Source: JADJPO01 sp046330955 (GTDB lineage: Bacteria > Actinomycetota > Actinomycetes > Actinomycetales > Kineosporiaceae). Taken from it: DNA of 64,000 bases. The stretch lies in the NCBI GenBank assembly GCA_046330955.1, contig JAXLRT010000022.1:41224-105223 (forward strand), given 5' to 3'. Positions 8,914-18,011 of the stretch are shown here, in pieces (the stretch's first letter is position 1; every line of letters begins with the position of its first letter). A program made the translations under genes and the position numbers. The notes beneath the pieces are model-generated. The model worked only from the letters and a program-made list of their open reading frames with translations. It searched no databases and had not been told where the DNA came from.

Positions 8914-8981
8914 GGTGGCGGTGCGGACCGTGAGCCCGCACCGCCACCGGCGGTGGAACTATTCCGTACGCGGGTACGGAA
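8914..8981 (-). terminator. Two tandem hairpins between binding-protein and permease genes
   Basis: A 13-base perfect stem (8914-8926 with 8936-8948, 9-base loop) and an 8-base stem (8962-8969 with 8974-8981) lie between the substrate-binding protein gene and the permease genes. In ABC operons such structures partly terminate transcription or stabilise the upstream mRNA, so that more binding protein than permease is made. No U-tract is visible, so termination is an inference. Confidence 0.55.
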
Positions 8982-8996
8982 TTCAGGCAGGGCGCC

Positions 8997-10700
8997 TCAG
9001 GCGACCAGACCCGCCTTGGTGACGTCGACCTGTCCCAGTGCGGTCGTGGCCATGCCCGCGAACTTCTTCGAGTGGGCCGCGAGGTACTGGTAGAAGTACG
9101 GCACGATCAGCGGGGTGTCGCGCTGCAGGATGTCGCTGATCGCGCGGGCCGACTTCTTCTGCGCGTCCACGCCGATCGAGGCCTGGAAGGCCTTGAACGC
9201 CGCGTCGAACTCCTTGCTGGCGTACTGCGAGGAGTTCCAGACACCGCCGGTCGACAGTGCCGCGTTGAGGAAGACGTCCGGCGTGCCGCGGTGACCGTAG
9301 TCGACGATGCCGATCTCGGCGGCACCCGAGCACGGCGGATCGGCCGGGGTCTCGGGGCACCACGACTTGCCGTAGAAGCTGCCGCTGTCCTCGACGGAGA
9401 CGTTGAGGTTGATGCCCGCCTCCTGCGCACCACCCTTGATCAGGACGGCGAGGTCGGGCACCTCCTGCAACTTCACCGCGTGCAGGGTCGCCGTGAGGTT
9501 GGTGACGCCGGCGGCGGCCAGCAGTGACTTCGCCTTGGCGATGTCCTTCTTGCGACCGGGCAGGGAGGCGTCGGCGTACGGGTACACCGGCGCGATGACG
9601 GTGTCGGCGCCGACGTCCGCCTTGCCCTTGAACAGCGACTGGGCCATGGCGTCGCGGTCGAGGGTCCAGGCGAGGGCTTCGCGGACCTTGGGGTCCTTGA
9701 ACTGGCCCTTGTCGGTGCGCATCCACACCTGACGGTGGGTCGAGGCCCGCAACGCGATGACGTTGAGGTTGCCGTTGTTCAGCAGCCCCTCACCGCCGGT
9801 GACCGAGAACTGCACGATCGCGTCCACCTGGCCGGACTGCAGCGCGACCACCTGCGGCTGCAGGTCCTGGAAGAAGACCCACTCGACGCTGTCCAGCGGG
9901 GTCTTGCCACCCCACCAGGCGTCGTTGCGCACGAACGTCGCACCGACCTTGGCGTCGAACTTGGACAGCTTCCACGGGCCGGTGCCGTTGGGCGCCTTGT
10001 CCAGCGTCGTGCCGTCTGGCAACGCCTTCGGGATGATCGCGGCCTGGGCGTTGTCGGTGGAGACCAGGTAGGGGAAGTTGCCGTTCGGGCTGGTCAGCTT
10101 GAAGACCACGGTCTTCTCGTCCTTGGCCGTGACCGAACCCGCCTGGATCACGCCCTTGAGTGCCGAGTTGCCCGCCTTGATGAGGCGTTCCATGGTCGCG
10201 ACGACGTCGGCGGTGCTGAACGGGCTGCCGTCCTGCCACTTCACGCCCTGGCGGATCGTGAAGGTCCACTCCGAACCGTCGGCGTTGGGCTCCCACTTCT
10301 CGGCCAGACCGGCCTTCAGCTGCAGGTCGCCGCCGGTGTAGACCAGGAACTCGTAGCACTGGGCGATCAGGCCGTACGCCGCGAGGTCGACCATCTTGAC
10401 CGAGTCCAGCGGGCTGGACGGCGCGATGCTGGCGATCTTCATGGTGCCGCCCTGCTTGACGTTGGCGGCCGATCCCCCGCCCACGCCGACGCCGGTGGCA
10501 ACGGTGGCGGTGCCACCCGATGGCGTGGTCGAGTTCGCCCCGCCGCACGCGGCCAGAGCGGCACTGGACAAGCCGAGCGCCAGGCCCATGCGGACGAAGT
10601 CGCGTCGGGCGAGCTTGCCCGCCGCGAAGGACTCGATGAGGTCGAGCTGCAGCGGGCTCGCGGCCCGCCGGATCCGGTCGTATTCCCGGCGATCGATCAT
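8997..10700 (-). CDS. ABC transporter substrate-binding lipoprotein (SBP family 5)
   Basis: The 567-residue protein is the periplasmic-type receptor of the importer. The N-terminus has a twin-arginine motif RRDFVR at residues 32-37, a hydrophobic stretch and a lipobox LAAC with the lipidated Cys at 52. This indicates Tat export and anchoring to the membrane. The body matches family 5 peptide/nickel-binding proteins (GLAEKWEPNADGSEWTFTIR, VKWQDGSPFSTADV, ALAWTLDRDAMAQSLF). ATG 10700 has a GGAAGG site 10 bases upstream. It heads an operon with two permeases, the fused ATPase and IclR. The ligand cannot be read from sequence; peptides, amines or opines are all known for the family. Confidence 0.94.
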   Translation of the reverse strand: MIDRREYDRIRRAASPLQLDLIESFAAGKLARRDFVRMGLALGLSSAALAACGGANSTTPSGGTATVATGVGVGGGSAANVKQGGTMKIASIAPSSPLDSVKMVDLAAYGLIAQCYEFLVYTGGDLQLKAGLAEKWEPNADGSEWTFTIRQGVKWQDGSPFSTADVVATMERLIKAGNSALKGVIQAGSVTAKDEKTVVFKLTSPNGNFPYLVSTDNAQAAIIPKALPDGTTLDKAPNGTGPWKLSKFDAKVGATFVRNDAWWGGKTPLDSVEWVFFQDLQPQVVALQSGQVDAIVQFSVTGGEGLLNNGNLNVIALRASTHRQVWMRTDKGQFKDPKVREALAWTLDRDAMAQSLFKGKADVGADTVIAPVYPYADASLPGRKKDIAKAKSLLAAAGVTNLTATLHAVKLQEVPDLAVLIKGGAQEAGINLNVSVEDSGSFYGKSWCPETPADPPCSGAAEIGIVDYGHRGTPDVFLNAALSTGGVWNSSQYASKEFDAAFKAFQASIGVDAQKKSARAISDILQRDTPLIVPYFYQYLAAHSKKFAGMATTALGQVDVTKAGLVA

Positions 10701-10724
10701 GGGCTGGCTACCTTCCGTTGCGGA

Positions 10725-10736
10725 TCCCACGTGGGA
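10725..10736. promoter_or_regulatory. 12-bp perfect palindrome, candidate operator
   Basis: TCCCACGTGGGA lies 25 bases upstream of the binding-protein start, in the divergent gap shared with the amidohydrolase gene. IclR proteins bind short palindromes in such positions, so it is a plausible target of the operon's regulator. This is inference from position only. Confidence 0.35.
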
Positions 10737-10860
10737 CGCGCGGACCGTCGTGCAAAGTGGGGCTAAGTCATGCATCGCGTGTGGTGAGGTGTCAAGGGAT
10801 TCCTGCTCACCGCAGGGTCACGATCGAGTCACCATTTAGTGGACGCCCTTGGAGGACCGC

Positions 10861-12129
10861 ATGTCCGGTCGTGCGCCGTGGTCGTTGGCCGAGCCGGCAC
10901 CTGCCGTGGGCCGCTCGGCTCTGGTGGGGGTGAGAGTCCTCGCCGACGGCGGTTGGACCGCGCCGTCCACCGTCGTGCTGGACGGCGGCCGCATCGGCGA
11001 GGTGATCCCCGGCGGTCACGCTCCCGGCCGGCTGCCATCGGTCGAGCTGGCCGGCCGCTACCTCGTGCCGGGGCTGATCGACGCCCATGCCCACCTGTCC
11101 ATCCTCGACGGCTCGGCGCACCGGCCCGACCCGCCGCACGGGGCCGAGCCGCTGTACCCCGCGCTCACCGGGCACCTCGTGGCCGCGGCGCTGCGCCGCG
11201 CCGTCCGAGCCGGGGTCACCACGGTGCGCGACGTCGGCGCGTACGGCGATGTGGTGCTCGAGGCCCGGCAGGCGATGCGCTACGGCGCCTTCGCCGGCCC
11301 TCGGGTGCTGGCCTGCGGCCGGATCGTGGCGGCCACCTCGCCGGGCGGGCGGTTCTTCGAGGGCATGTACGCCGAGGCCGACGGGCCGGACGCCGTGCGC
11401 GCGGCCGTGCGCGCCCAGCACCGCCGCGGGGCGGACTTCGTCAAGATCATGACCACCGGGGCCCGATCGGTGGAACTGGAGGACCCGCACCCGGCGCAGG
11501 TGGTGCGCGCCGAGGTCGAGGCCTTCGTCGAGGAGGCGCACCGGCTCGGGCTGCGCACCGCGGCGCACTGCGAGGGCATGCCGGGTACCGAGCTGGCGAT
11601 CGAGTGCGGCGTCGACACCATCGAGCACGGCATGTTCCTGCACGCGCGGCCCGACCTGCTCGATGCGATGGCCGCACGCGGTCAGGTGCTGGTGCCCACG
11701 CTGAACTTCCTGCACAAGGTCGCCGAGGACGGCGACTGGACCCCCGAGCTGATCGAGCAGGGCAAGGCCAACCTGGACGCCGCCCATCGCACCCTGCAGG
11801 CCGCCCTCGCCGCCGGGGTGACGGTCGCGATGGGGGCCGACGGGCCGGACGTCGACCGGGCGGCGGTCGAGCTGCTGCGCCTGGTCGAGCACGGGATGAG
11901 CCCGGCCGCGGCGCTGGCGGCCGCGACGTCCGGCAGCGCCGTGGCCCTCGGGCTGGACGGCGAGTTGGGCGCGGTGGCACCGGGGCTTCGGGCCGACCTG
12001 GTCGTGCTGGACGCCGACGTGCTCGCCGAGCCGGCGGCGCTGCTCGATCCGGATCGGATCAGGCTGGTGTTGCGGGGTGGGCACCTGGTGGCCGGTGCCG
12101 ACCTGGAGGCGGATCCGGTTCGTCGCTGA
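10861..12129 (+). CDS. Amidohydrolase (imidazolonepropionase / prolidase-like)
   Basis: This 422-residue protein is a metal-dependent amidohydrolase with a TIM barrel. The HxH pair sits at residues 76 and 78 (GLIDAHAHL). Further metal or catalytic residues appear in VKIMTTG (Lys), RTAAHCEG and TIEHGMF (His) and MGADGPD (Asp). The C-terminus returns to the small beta-sandwich (APGLRADLVVLD). ATG 10861 follows a GGAGG site at 10851-10855. It is divergent from the ABC importer and probably acts on the imported compound, for example a cyclic amide or Xaa-Pro peptide (inference). Confidence 0.88.
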   Translation: MSGRAPWSLAEPAPAVGRSALVGVRVLADGGWTAPSTVVLDGGRIGEVIPGGHAPGRLPSVELAGRYLVPGLIDAHAHLSILDGSAHRPDPPHGAEPLYPALTGHLVAAALRRAVRAGVTTVRDVGAYGDVVLEARQAMRYGAFAGPRVLACGRIVAATSPGGRFFEGMYAEADGPDAVRAAVRAQHRRGADFVKIMTTGARSVELEDPHPAQVVRAEVEAFVEEAHRLGLRTAAHCEGMPGTELAIECGVDTIEHGMFLHARPDLLDAMAARGQVLVPTLNFLHKVAEDGDWTPELIEQGKANLDAAHRTLQAALAAGVTVAMGADGPDVDRAAVELLRLVEHGMSPAAALAAATSGSAVALGLDGELGAVAPGLRADLVVLDADVLAEPAALLDPDRIRLVLRGGHLVAGADLEADPVRR

Positions 12130-12158
12130 GGGGCGGGTCAGTGGGCGTCCGCGGTGGA

Positions 12159-13199
12159 TCAGGCCCAGCCGCGGCGGGCGGCGAGCCAGTCGAGGAAAGC
12201 GCGGGCGTACCAGCGGCGGTGCTCGCGGATGACGGGGGTGCCGCCGGGGAACAGCGGATCGTCGGCGTGCGCCAGCATGAACGCCGCCACGACGGCGAGC
12301 CAGCAGTCGACGTGGTCGGGGTCGACCTCGGCCGTCAACGGGCTGCGGGCGAGCCAGGCGTCGGCGTCCAGGCCGTCGGCGCGGGCCAGCGGTAGCACGC
12401 CGACGAAGTCCGTCCACCCGGCGCCGGTGCTCAGCCAGTTCCAATCCACCAACACCGCGCTGCCGTCGGGGCGGACCAGCAGGTTGTCGGCGCGCAGGTC
12501 GCCGTGGGTTGCCGTATCTCCGGCGAGCGCGATCTCGGCGAGGTCGGTCAGGGTGGTCAGGTCGTCGAGCCGGTCGGGCAGCCACTCGGGCTGGCCGCTC
12601 GTGATCGCGAGATCCGCCGTGGCCAGTCGGGAGTAGACCGTGTCCAGCCGTTCGGTCCCGATCAGGTCCTCGACCATCGAGGTCAGCAGACCGGCCTCGA
12701 CCAACGTGGCCGGCGGCGGGGTGAGCGCTGCGGCGGCCCGCAGGCAGGCCTCGTGCACGGCGTCCAGGTCGGCCTCGCGCCAGGGCAGCGGCATGCGTCC
12801 CCTGATCGCCTCGACCACGATCACCTGCCAGGCGTGGTCGGGGTCGGCGGCGCACTCTCCGGCCGCGAGGTGACCCCGGCCGATCAGTCGGGGCGCCGGG
12901 ACGGCGTCAGGCAGGGCGTCGAGTACCACCGCCTCGCGGGCATAGGAGTCGAGGATGTGCGGGTTGCGGGTCGAGGCAGCCTTGGCGAAGACGTGGCGTC
13001 CGTCGTCCAGGTTCAGCACGGCGGCGAACCCGGCGGTGAACCCGCTGCCCACCGAGGGTTCGGCCGATCGCACCGCGCCACCGGCCGCCTGCTCGATCAG
13101 GGCGCGCACGCCGTCCGGCAGATCGCGCCATTCAGGACGACGCGAGGTGGCGGTGTAGTCCACACGCTGCACAGGGCCTCCCGGGTGGTCATCGGTCAT
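12159..13199 (-). CDS. Aminoglycoside phosphotransferase-like kinase (APH family)
   Basis: The 346-residue protein has the APH/choline-kinase fold. The catalytic loop HGDLRADNLLV supplies the Asp base and metal-binding Asn, and VLVDWNW supplies the DFG-equivalent Asp. The N-terminal part carries the glycine-rich strand GSGFTAGFAAVLNL and ATP Lys region HVFAKAAS. Members phosphorylate aminoglycosides, homoserine, fructosamine or other small alcohols; the substrate here is unknown. ATG 13199 gives a normal length; the upstream extension is low-complexity intergenic sequence. Confidence 0.85.
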   Translation of the reverse strand: MTDDHPGGPVQRVDYTATSRRPEWRDLPDGVRALIEQAAGGAVRSAEPSVGSGFTAGFAAVLNLDDGRHVFAKAASTRNPHILDSYAREAVVLDALPDAVPAPRLIGRGHLAAGECAADPDHAWQVIVVEAIRGRMPLPWREADLDAVHEACLRAAAALTPPPATLVEAGLLTSMVEDLIGTERLDTVYSRLATADLAITSGQPEWLPDRLDDLTTLTDLAEIALAGDTATHGDLRADNLLVRPDGSAVLVDWNWLSTGAGWTDFVGVLPLARADGLDADAWLARSPLTAEVDPDHVDCWLAVVAAFMLAHADDPLFPGGTPVIREHRRWYARAFLDWLAARRGWA

Positions 13200-13243
13200 G
13201 GTCTCGGTTCGGGAGGCGGCGGCCAAACGCGGCAGGGGCGGCG

Positions 13244-13350
13244 ATGCTCCGCGGGGAGTGCGCCAACCTTCACAAACCAGGACAAGAATCGGTCCGCTGC
13301 GGAGCATGGCCGGTCGGCTGCGGAGCATGAGCGGGTTGGGTGGGGGTGTG
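13244..13350 (+). repeat. GCGGAGCATG dispersed element, locus A, with G-rich tail
   Basis: One inverted copy (ATGCTCCGC, 13244-13252) is followed by two direct copies (13296-13314 and 13317-13336, core CTGCGGAGCATG) and a G-rich tract starting TTGGGTGGGGGTG. The same order recurs at 36368-36480. It lies in the gap between the divergent APH and lepA genes. Several GGG runs from 13332 to 13390 could form a G-quadruplex. Confidence 0.75.
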
Positions 13351-13422
13351 CCGCGGGGTGGCGGGTGGGGGAGTGGGGGCGTGGGAAGATGGCTGGTCAC
13401 CTACGTCCCGAGAGGTTCCCGC

Positions 13423-15282
13423 GTGTCACCGATGGCCCGAACGGCTCTGATGCCGTCCGCGACCCCGCCGGAGAAGATCCGGAACTTCTGCATCATCGCC
13501 CACATCGACCACGGCAAGTCGACCCTGGCCGACCGGATGTTGCAGATCACCGGCGTCGTCGACCCCCGGCTGATGCGCGAGCAGTACCTCGACCGGATGG
13601 ACATCGAGCGCGAGCGCGGCATCACGATCAAGTCGCAGGCCGTGCGCATGCCGTGGGAATCCGCGGGCGAGACCTACGCCCTCAACATGATCGACACCCC
13701 CGGGCACGTCGACTTCACCTACGAGGTCTCGCGCTCGCTGGCCGCGTGTGAGGGCGCCGTCCTGCTGGTGGACGCCGCCCAGGGCATCGAGGCGCAGACC
13801 CTGGCCAACCTGTACCTGGCCATGGAGAACGAGCTCGCGATCATCCCGGTGCTCAACAAGATCGACCTTCCCGCAGCCAACCCGGAGCAGTGCGCCGAGG
13901 AGCTGGCCGGCCTGATCGGCTGCGAGCCCGAGGACTGTCTGCGGGTGAGCGGCAAGACCGGCATGGGCGTCGAGCCGCTGCTCGACCAGATCGTCCGGCA
14001 GGTGCCGCCGCCGTCCGGTCAGATCGACGCCCCGGCCCGGGCGATGATCTTCGACTCGGTGTACGACACCTATCGCGGCGTGGTCACCTACGTCCGGGTC
14101 ATCGACGGTCACCTCTCGCCGCGCGAACGCATCCTGATGATGTCGACCAAGGCCACCCACGAACTGCTCGAGATCGGCGTCATCTCACCGGAACCCGAGC
14201 CCACCAAGGGCCTGGGCGTCGGCGAGGTCGGCTACCTGATCACCGGTGTGAAGGATGTGCGGCAGAGCAAGGTCGGCGACACGGTCACCAACGCCTCCAA
14301 GCCGGCGTCCGGGGCGCTGGGCGGCTACCGCGACCCCAAGCCCATGGTGTTCTCGGGGCTGTACCCGATCGATGGCTCGCAGTATCCCGACCTGCGCGAG
14401 GCGCTCGACAAGCTCAAACTGAACGATGCCGCGCTGGTCTACGAGCCGGAGACCAGCGCGGCCCTCGGCTTCGGGTTCCGCTGCGGCTTCCTGGGGCTGC
14501 TGCACCTCGAGATCGTGCGCGAGCGGCTGGAGCGCGAGTTCAACCTCGAGCTGATCTCGACCGCGCCGAACGTGGTCTACGAGGTCTCGATGGACGACGG
14601 CAAGCAGATCATCGTCACCAACCCCTCGGAATACCCCGGCGGCAAGGTGGCCGAGGTGCGCGAGCCCGTCGTCCGGGCCACGATCCTGAGCCCGAGCGAG
14701 TACATCGGCGCGATCATGGAGCTGTGCCAGCAGCGCCGCGGCGTCCTGCTCGGCATGGACTACCTGTCGACCGAGCGGGTCGAGATGCGCTACACGCTGC
14801 CGCTGGCCGAGATCGTGTTCGACTTCTTCGACCAGCTCAAGTCACGCACCCGTGGCTACGCCAGCCTCGACTACGAGATGAGCGGCGACCAGGCGGCCGA
14901 CCTGGTGAAGGTCGACATCCTGCTGCAGGGCGAGACCGTCGACGCGTTCAGCGCGATCGTGCACCGCGACAAGGCCTACAGCTACGGCGTGGCAATGGCC
15001 GGCAAGCTCAAGACGCTGATCCCGCGGCAGCAGTTCGAGGTGCCGATCCAGGCCGCGATCGGGGCGAGAGTCATTGCGCGCGAGAACGTTCGGGCGATCC
15101 GCAAGGACGTGCTCGCGAAATGCTATGGCGGTGACATCACCCGCAAGCGCAAGCTGTTGGAGAAGCAGAAGGAGGGCAAGAAGCGGATGAAGATGGTCGG
15201 CCGGGTCGAGGTCCCCCAGGAGGCCTTCATCGCCGCCCTCTCGTCCGAGGCCGCCGACGCGAACTCCGAGAAGAAGAAGTAG
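13423..15282 (+). CDS. lepA: Elongation factor 4 (LepA), ribosome back-translocating GTPase
   Basis: The 619-residue protein is a full-length LepA. The G1 motif AHIDHGKST is at residues 26-34, switch I holds RERGITIKS, G3 is DTPGHVDF and G4 is NKID. EF-G-like domains follow, then the LepA-specific C-terminal domain ending in the conserved basic block CYGGDITRKRKLLEKQKEGK. LepA binds ribosomes and promotes back-translocation or subunit joining under stress. GTG 13423 is chosen because GAGG lies 7 bases upstream and the protein then has the usual length. The longer frame starts inside the APH gene and is not used. It is the first gene of the core block. Confidence 0.98.
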   Translation: MSPMARTALMPSATPPEKIRNFCIIAHIDHGKSTLADRMLQITGVVDPRLMREQYLDRMDIERERGITIKSQAVRMPWESAGETYALNMIDTPGHVDFTYEVSRSLAACEGAVLLVDAAQGIEAQTLANLYLAMENELAIIPVLNKIDLPAANPEQCAEELAGLIGCEPEDCLRVSGKTGMGVEPLLDQIVRQVPPPSGQIDAPARAMIFDSVYDTYRGVVTYVRVIDGHLSPRERILMMSTKATHELLEIGVISPEPEPTKGLGVGEVGYLITGVKDVRQSKVGDTVTNASKPASGALGGYRDPKPMVFSGLYPIDGSQYPDLREALDKLKLNDAALVYEPETSAALGFGFRCGFLGLLHLEIVRERLEREFNLELISTAPNVVYEVSMDDGKQIIVTNPSEYPGGKVAEVREPVVRATILSPSEYIGAIMELCQQRRGVLLGMDYLSTERVEMRYTLPLAEIVFDFFDQLKSRTRGYASLDYEMSGDQAADLVKVDILLQGETVDAFSAIVHRDKAYSYGVAMAGKLKTLIPRQQFEVPIQAAIGARVIARENVRAIRKDVLAKCYGGDITRKRKLLEKQKEGKKRMKMVGRVEVPQEAFIAALSSEAADANSEKKK

Positions 15283-15290
15283 GTCACGGC

Positions 15291-15974
15291 ATGACCGAAT
15301 CCACCGGCGCACCCCGTGTCACGAAGGTCTGCATCGTGCACGAGTTGCTGCCCGAGCCGACCAACCCCGACCAGCTCACGGCGATCGGCAAGGCACCGGT
15401 GGCGTACGCCGTCCCGGTGGGTCCGTACGGCCTGGGCGGTGACCTGGTGAAGGATCACCGCCACCACGGGGGCATCGAGCAGGCGGTGTACGTCTACGCC
15501 GACGAGGACGCCGCGTGGTGGGCCGGCGAGCTCGGGGTCGAGCTCCCGGCGGGTGCCTTCGGCGAGAACCTGCGCACGTCCGGAATCGACGTCACCGGTG
15601 CCGAGATCGGCGAGCGCTGGCGGGTCGGCACCGCCGGCCTCGAGCTGGAACTGACCTGTCCGCGGATTCCCTGTGCCACCTTCGCCCGGCACATGGCTCG
15701 TCGCGGGGCGCCCGAGCGCGGGTGGGTCAAGCGGTTCACCGAGCACGGCGCACCGGGCGCCTACTTCGCCGTGAGCTCACCCGGCACGGTGGCCGCGGGC
15801 GATGCCATCGAGGTGGTGCACCGGCCCGGGCACGGCATCACCCTCGGGCGCACCTTCACCCACGACGTCGCCGAGACCTGGCAGGTGCTGCTCGACGCCG
15901 AGCAGGCCGGAACCGTCCGGCTCTACGACGACACCCGCGCCCACGCGCGGCGCGTCGTCGCCTCCACGGGCTGA
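15291..15974 (+). CDS. MOSC-domain protein (YiiM-like)
   Basis: The 227-residue protein is built around a MOSC domain: DRHHHGGIEQAVYVYADED, then GAFGENLRTSGIDV and the invariant-Cys block CPRIPCATFARHM. The C-terminus has a short helical 3-alpha region. MOSC proteins bind molybdenum cofactor or sulfur-carrying groups; YiiM relatives reduce N-hydroxylated compounds using Moco. It lies 8 bases after lepA, likely co-transcribed. Partner reductases are not in the window. Confidence 0.88.
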   Translation: MTESTGAPRVTKVCIVHELLPEPTNPDQLTAIGKAPVAYAVPVGPYGLGGDLVKDHRHHGGIEQAVYVYADEDAAWWAGELGVELPAGAFGENLRTSGIDVTGAEIGERWRVGTAGLELELTCPRIPCATFARHMARRGAPERGWVKRFTEHGAPGAYFAVSSPGTVAAGDAIEVVHRPGHGITLGRTFTHDVAETWQVLLDAEQAGTVRLYDDTRAHARRVVASTG

Positions 15975-16012
15975 GCCGCCCTCAGCAGGCTCAGACCCGG
16001 CCCAGACCAGGC

Positions 16013-16723
16013 TCAGACCACGCTCACGTGGCCGTGGCCCTGGCTGATCAGGTGATTGGCGTACGCCACGCGGGCCTGGTGACCGCCCGCCACCACCTGG
16101 GCGAAATCCTCCGGCCGCACCAGGGTCATCGGCACCATCGCGATCGGTCCCACCGGGGACGTCGCGTAGGCCGCACGCCCCTGGGGCGTCACCCCGACCA
16201 GGCACCCCAGCATGCCGCTCGGGGACAGCACCTGCGGCGGAGCCTCGGGTACGGGCAACTCCATCGACAGCACGCTGTAGTCGCGGAGCGGCTGGGTCAG
16301 CCCGCCCAGGTAGGCGACGTTCTGGGCGAGCGATTCGATGGCCTTGAACTGCCAGCTGCCCTGCAGCGTCGCGAGGTCGGCGCCGACCAGGGCCGGGGTC
16401 TCGAGGTAGACCTCGCAGCCCATACCGGGGGCGGGCGGGGTGACCTGGGGATCGGGGTCGGCGAGCCCGTCGGAGGACAGGATCACGGTGTGCGGGGTGC
16501 GCACCACCCGGTAGGTCTGCCGGACGCCGGGCCAGGCCGGAGCGCCCAGGAACATCGGATTGACCAGGTAGGAGATGCGTTCGGCGTCGCTGCGGCCGAT
16601 CGCGTCCCAGTAGGCCTGGATCGCCGCCTGCACGCCCGGGGTGTGGGGCGACTCGTCGGGCGGCGTCCCCGTCGACCCGGAGTCCTCGTCACCGCCACCG
16701 AACCGGCCCCCGACGTCGCTCAT
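16013..16723 (-). CDS. Conserved hypothetical protein
   Basis: This 236-residue protein is not recognised with confidence. It is soluble, without signal peptide or membrane helix. It has a glycine- and acid-rich N-terminus and a core containing RVVRTPHTVILSSDGLADPD and GCEVYLETPALVG. The layout (surface-exposed acidic stretch, SDGL block, then paired hydrophobic strands) recalls bacterial suppressor-of-fused-domain proteins, but that match is weak. A GGGGGAT site precedes ATG 16723. It is divergent from hemW, and the gap between them is about 80 bases. Confidence 0.7.
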   Translation of the reverse strand: MSDVGGRFGGGDEDSGSTGTPPDESPHTPGVQAAIQAYWDAIGRSDAERISYLVNPMFLGAPAWPGVRQTYRVVRTPHTVILSSDGLADPDPQVTPPAPGMGCEVYLETPALVGADLATLQGSWQFKAIESLAQNVAYLGGLTQPLRDYSVLSMELPVPEAPPQVLSPSGMLGCLVGVTPQGRAAYATSPVGPIAMVPMTLVRPEDFAQVVAGGHQARVAYANHLISQGHGHVSVV

Positions 16724-16804
16724 GAATCCCCCGATCGAGTCCTCGAACCCCCTGGTGGGGATCTCGTGCAGGGCACCGTAGTCGATCGGCCTACGCTCGA
16801 GGCT

Positions 16805-17989
16805 GTGCCTGCCCCCTCACCCGGCTCGCTCGGGATCTACCTGCACGTGCCGTTCTGTGCCCGGCGCTGCGGCTACTGCGACTTCAACACCTACACCGCC
16901 CGCGAGCTCGGGGGTACCAGCGGGCTGGGCAATCAGGACTCCTACGCCGACACCGCGATCCGTGAGATCGACTGGGCGGCAAGGGCGCTCGAGGATGCAG
17001 GGGCGCGGCGTCCGGCCTCGACGGTGTTCTTCGGCGGCGGCACCCCCACCCTGCTGCCGGCCGACGACCTGGCCCGCATGCTGAACGCCGTCCGTGACCT
17101 GATCGGGCTCGAAGCCGGTGCCGAGATCACGACCGAGGCCAACCCCGACTCGGTCGATGCCCGCTACCTCGCCGAGCTGGCGGCAGCGGGTTTCACCCGG
17201 GTCTCGTTCGGCATGCAGTCGGCTCGGCCGCACGTACTCGCCGCGCTCGACCGCACCCACGACCCGGCGCGGGTGACCGACGTCGTCCGCGGGGCGCGGC
17301 ACGCCGGCCTGGCGGTCAGCCTCGACCTGATCTACGGCGCGCACGGGGAGACCCTCGATGACTGGCGGGCCAGCCTGGACGCCGCGACCGCGCTGCAGCC
17401 GGACCACGTCTCGGCCTACGCCCTGGTGGTCGAGGCGGGTACCCCGCTGGCCCGACGGGTGGCCCACGGTGAGCTGACCGCCCCCGACGAGGACGACCTG
17501 GCCGCCAAGTACGAGCTGGCCGACGACGTGCTGAGCGCCGCGGGGTACGCCTGGTACGAGGTGAGCAACTGGGCACGCACCCCGGAGCAGGCCTGCCGGC
17601 ACAACGTCGGCTACTGGAACGGCGACGACTGGTGGGGCATCGGCCCGGGCGCGCACTCGCACCTGGCGGGGCGGCGCTGGTGGAACGTCAGACACCCGCG
17701 GACCTACGCCGAACGCCTGGCCGCCGGCACCTCACCCGCCGAGGGCGAGGAGCTGCTGGACGACGACGCGCGCTACACCGAGCGGGTGCTGCTCGGCGTC
17801 CGGCTGGCGCAGGGGCTACCGATCGCGGCGTTGCGTCCGGCGGGCCGCGCCGCGGTGGCCGCCCTGATCGGTGACGGACTCGTGGATGGCGCGGCAGCCA
17901 TCCGGGGGGATGTCGCCGCGCGCCGCCTGGTGCTCACCCGGCGCGGCCGGCTGCTCGCCGACGCGGTGGTCCGCATGCTGCTGGATTGA
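16805..17989 (+). CDS. hemW: HemW, radical-SAM heme chaperone (formerly HemN-like coproporphyrinogen oxidase)
   Basis: The 394-residue protein starts with the radical-SAM cluster motif CARRCGYC (Cys-x3-Cys-x2-Cys, residues about 18-25). The glycine-rich SAM-binding FFGGGTPTLLP follows, and the HemN C-terminal domain ends the protein. Real coproporphyrinogen dehydrogenases have an extra Cys (CxxxCxxCxC); here the fourth position is Asp-Phe, as in HemW. HemW transfers heme to membrane partners. GTG 16805 gives the usual N-terminus; the ribosome site is weak (GAGG at 16799). In actinobacteria it regularly precedes DUF3097 and hrcA, as it does here after an insertion of about 5 kb. Confidence 0.95.
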   Translation: MPAPSPGSLGIYLHVPFCARRCGYCDFNTYTARELGGTSGLGNQDSYADTAIREIDWAARALEDAGARRPASTVFFGGGTPTLLPADDLARMLNAVRDLIGLEAGAEITTEANPDSVDARYLAELAAAGFTRVSFGMQSARPHVLAALDRTHDPARVTDVVRGARHAGLAVSLDLIYGAHGETLDDWRASLDAATALQPDHVSAYALVVEAGTPLARRVAHGELTAPDEDDLAAKYELADDVLSAAGYAWYEVSNWARTPEQACRHNVGYWNGDDWWGIGPGAHSHLAGRRWWNVRHPRTYAERLAAGTSPAEGEELLDDDARYTERVLLGVRLAQGLPIAALRPAGRAAVAALIGDGLVDGAAAIRGDVAARRLVLTRRGRLLADAVVRMLLD

Positions 17990-18011
17990 GGCCGGATCGA
18001 GGCGATCGATC

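Noticed and set aside
15985..16018. Direct repeat AGGCTCAGACC after the MOSC gene
   Set aside because: Two short imperfect copies in a convergent gap; no stem or known element results.
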